Virus record (IMG/VR): IMGVR_UViG_3300013094_000077
Location: 1 to 50,160 of that record
Source of the DNA: a virus
Length of the DNA stretch: 50,160 nucleotides
Strand: one strand, 5' to 3'
The notes under the pieces were generated by a model. That model searched no databases, was not told where the DNA came from, and saw only the letters and a list, made by a program, of their open reading frames with translations. The position numbers were made by a program, and so were the translations under genes. Positions 49,535-50,160 of this stretch are shown here, in pieces (within the stretch, counting starts at the first letter, position 1; each line of letters opens with the position of its first letter).

Positions 49535-50160
49535 ATGATTTATTGCCCTAAAAAATATCAAAAAGTTTTTCCAGATATTAATGATGAATTAATAAAATTG
49601 AAGGGTGAGTTATCGGACGCAGAAGCAAAGGTGACTTTGGCGAAATTTTTGCGTTACAATTTGCCGCTTGCAGTAGATTGGATTTCTGGAGTTAAGCTAT
49701 CTCCTTACCAAGTAATAGCATTAAAGGGATTTTTTTTAAGAAATTATTCAATGCTTGTGTTTGGTCGCGGGCTAGGCAAATCATGGATGGCTGCACTCGC
49801 GTGTTACTTCTTGCCTATATTTGAACCCGGTAATAATATTGTTATAGCTGCGCCGACATTCCGTGGCGCTAGAAATATTTTTTCATACATGGAGAAAATA
49901 CATAATTCTCCAGAGGCGGTATTGCTTAGACAGTGTTTGGGTGTTAAATCAAAAAGAAACGATATGTGGGAATGGGAAATAAACGGAGGATTAATAAGAG
50001 CAATTCCTTTAAACGGTGAAAAAATTCGTGGTTTGAGATGCTCAACTCTAATAGTTGACGAATTCCTTCTTATGTCTGAAGATATAGTTAAGAATGTCCT
50101 TATGCCGTTCTTGATTGCGCCGCAGGATATCAAAGAAAGGTTAAAAATCAGAGAAAAAGA
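49535..50160 (+). CDS. Terminase large subunit, 5' part
   Basis: The gene runs off the window end without a stop; 208 residues are visible. The ATPase signatures are clear: V-F-G-R-G-L-G-K-S-W (Walker A variant, about residues 75-84) with a following A-A-L-A-C-Y-F helix, V-I-A-A-P-T-F-R-G near 103-111, and S-T-L-I-V-D-E-F (Walker B, about 170-177). The nuclease domain should lie beyond the window. ATP-driven packaging through the portal encoded at 39747-41837 is its role. The start ATG at 49535 is five bases after the nuclease gene stop, in the same transcript. Confidence 0.92.
   Translation, partial: MIYCPKKYQKVFPDINDELIKLKGELSDAEAKVTLAKFLRYNLPLAVDWISGVKLSPYQVIALKGFFLRNYSMLVFGRGLGKSWMAALACYFLPIFEPGNNIVIAAPTFRGARNIFSYMEKIHNSPEAVLLRQCLGVKSKRNDMWEWEINGGLIRAIPLNGEKIRGLRCSTLIVDEFLLMSEDIVKNVLMPFLIAPQDIKERLKIREK

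Noticed and set aside
1-50160. tRNA genes, CRISPR arrays, insertion sequences, integrase
   Set aside because: None was seen by eye; no transposase, integrase or spaced repeat array is present. A tRNA scan was not possible here.

Overview
The window is a stretch of a tailed double-stranded DNA phage genome. It carries almost a whole morphogenesis programme: a prohead protease-scaffold fusion, major capsid protein, neck proteins, tail tube, tail chaperones, a 2245-residue tape measure, a lambda-like tail-tip module (M, L, K, I, J order), the portal, and the start of the large terminase. The lambda-type tip and long tape measure point to a siphovirus with a long flexible tail; about 1.5 angstrom per tape-measure residue gives roughly 330 nm. 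Most of the sequence is very AT-rich, coding is dense, and many start codons lack a clear Shine-Dalgarno sequence. A lipoprotein-type signal peptide and the lambda-type tip suggest a Gram-negative (diderm) host. The host phylum cannot be fixed from the sequence.

Layout: 1-950 is a GC-rich island with a 17-bp tandem repeat, two small genes and two terminators. 950-1178 is AT-rich non-coding DNA. 1179-1833 (+) holds small zinc-finger genes. 1830-6290 (-) holds three beta-rich, tail-tube-like virion proteins. 6372-14466 (+) is the tail-tip operon, ending in a nucleotidyltransferase-like protein. 14447-14938 (-) is a lone HAD hydrolase. 15004-23363 (+) holds the head genes, then a secreted beta-helix protein and a lipoprotein. 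23368-24237 (-) and 24310-24942 (+) are divergent fibre-like genes sharing a C-terminal domain. 24955-37560 (+) runs from neck to tape measure. 37561-41837 (-) holds the portal, another tail-tube-like protein and an unknown protein. 41966-45086 (+) holds glycosyltransferases. 45124-50160 (+) holds a probable ssDNA-binding protein, a probable Rad52-like annealing protein, a zinc ribbon, a sigma factor, an unknown protein, an ERCC4-type nuclease and the terminase.

Regulation: intergenic gaps at the heads of structural operons repeatedly carry GTGTAA followed by an AT-rich tract, often as an inverted pair (TTACAC...GTGTAA) between divergent genes. The recombination/sigma operon instead follows a near-consensus sigma70 promoter (TTGACT-N17-TATAAT). 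A simple model is that the host polymerase reads the recombination/sigma operon, and the phage sigma factor at 46800-47495 then directs polymerase to the GTGTAA sites to make virions.

Most unusual: a family of at least five tail-tube-like paralogues in three places, one with IPT/TIG repeats; a MerR/IS607-like helix-turn-helix at the portal N-terminus; a GT9-type glycosyltransferase split over two abutting genes; a fibre-like protein with a signal peptide next to a lipoprotein, inside a GC-rich patch; sugar-binding-like modules in tail-tip proteins M and L; and zinc ribbons added to many unrelated proteins.
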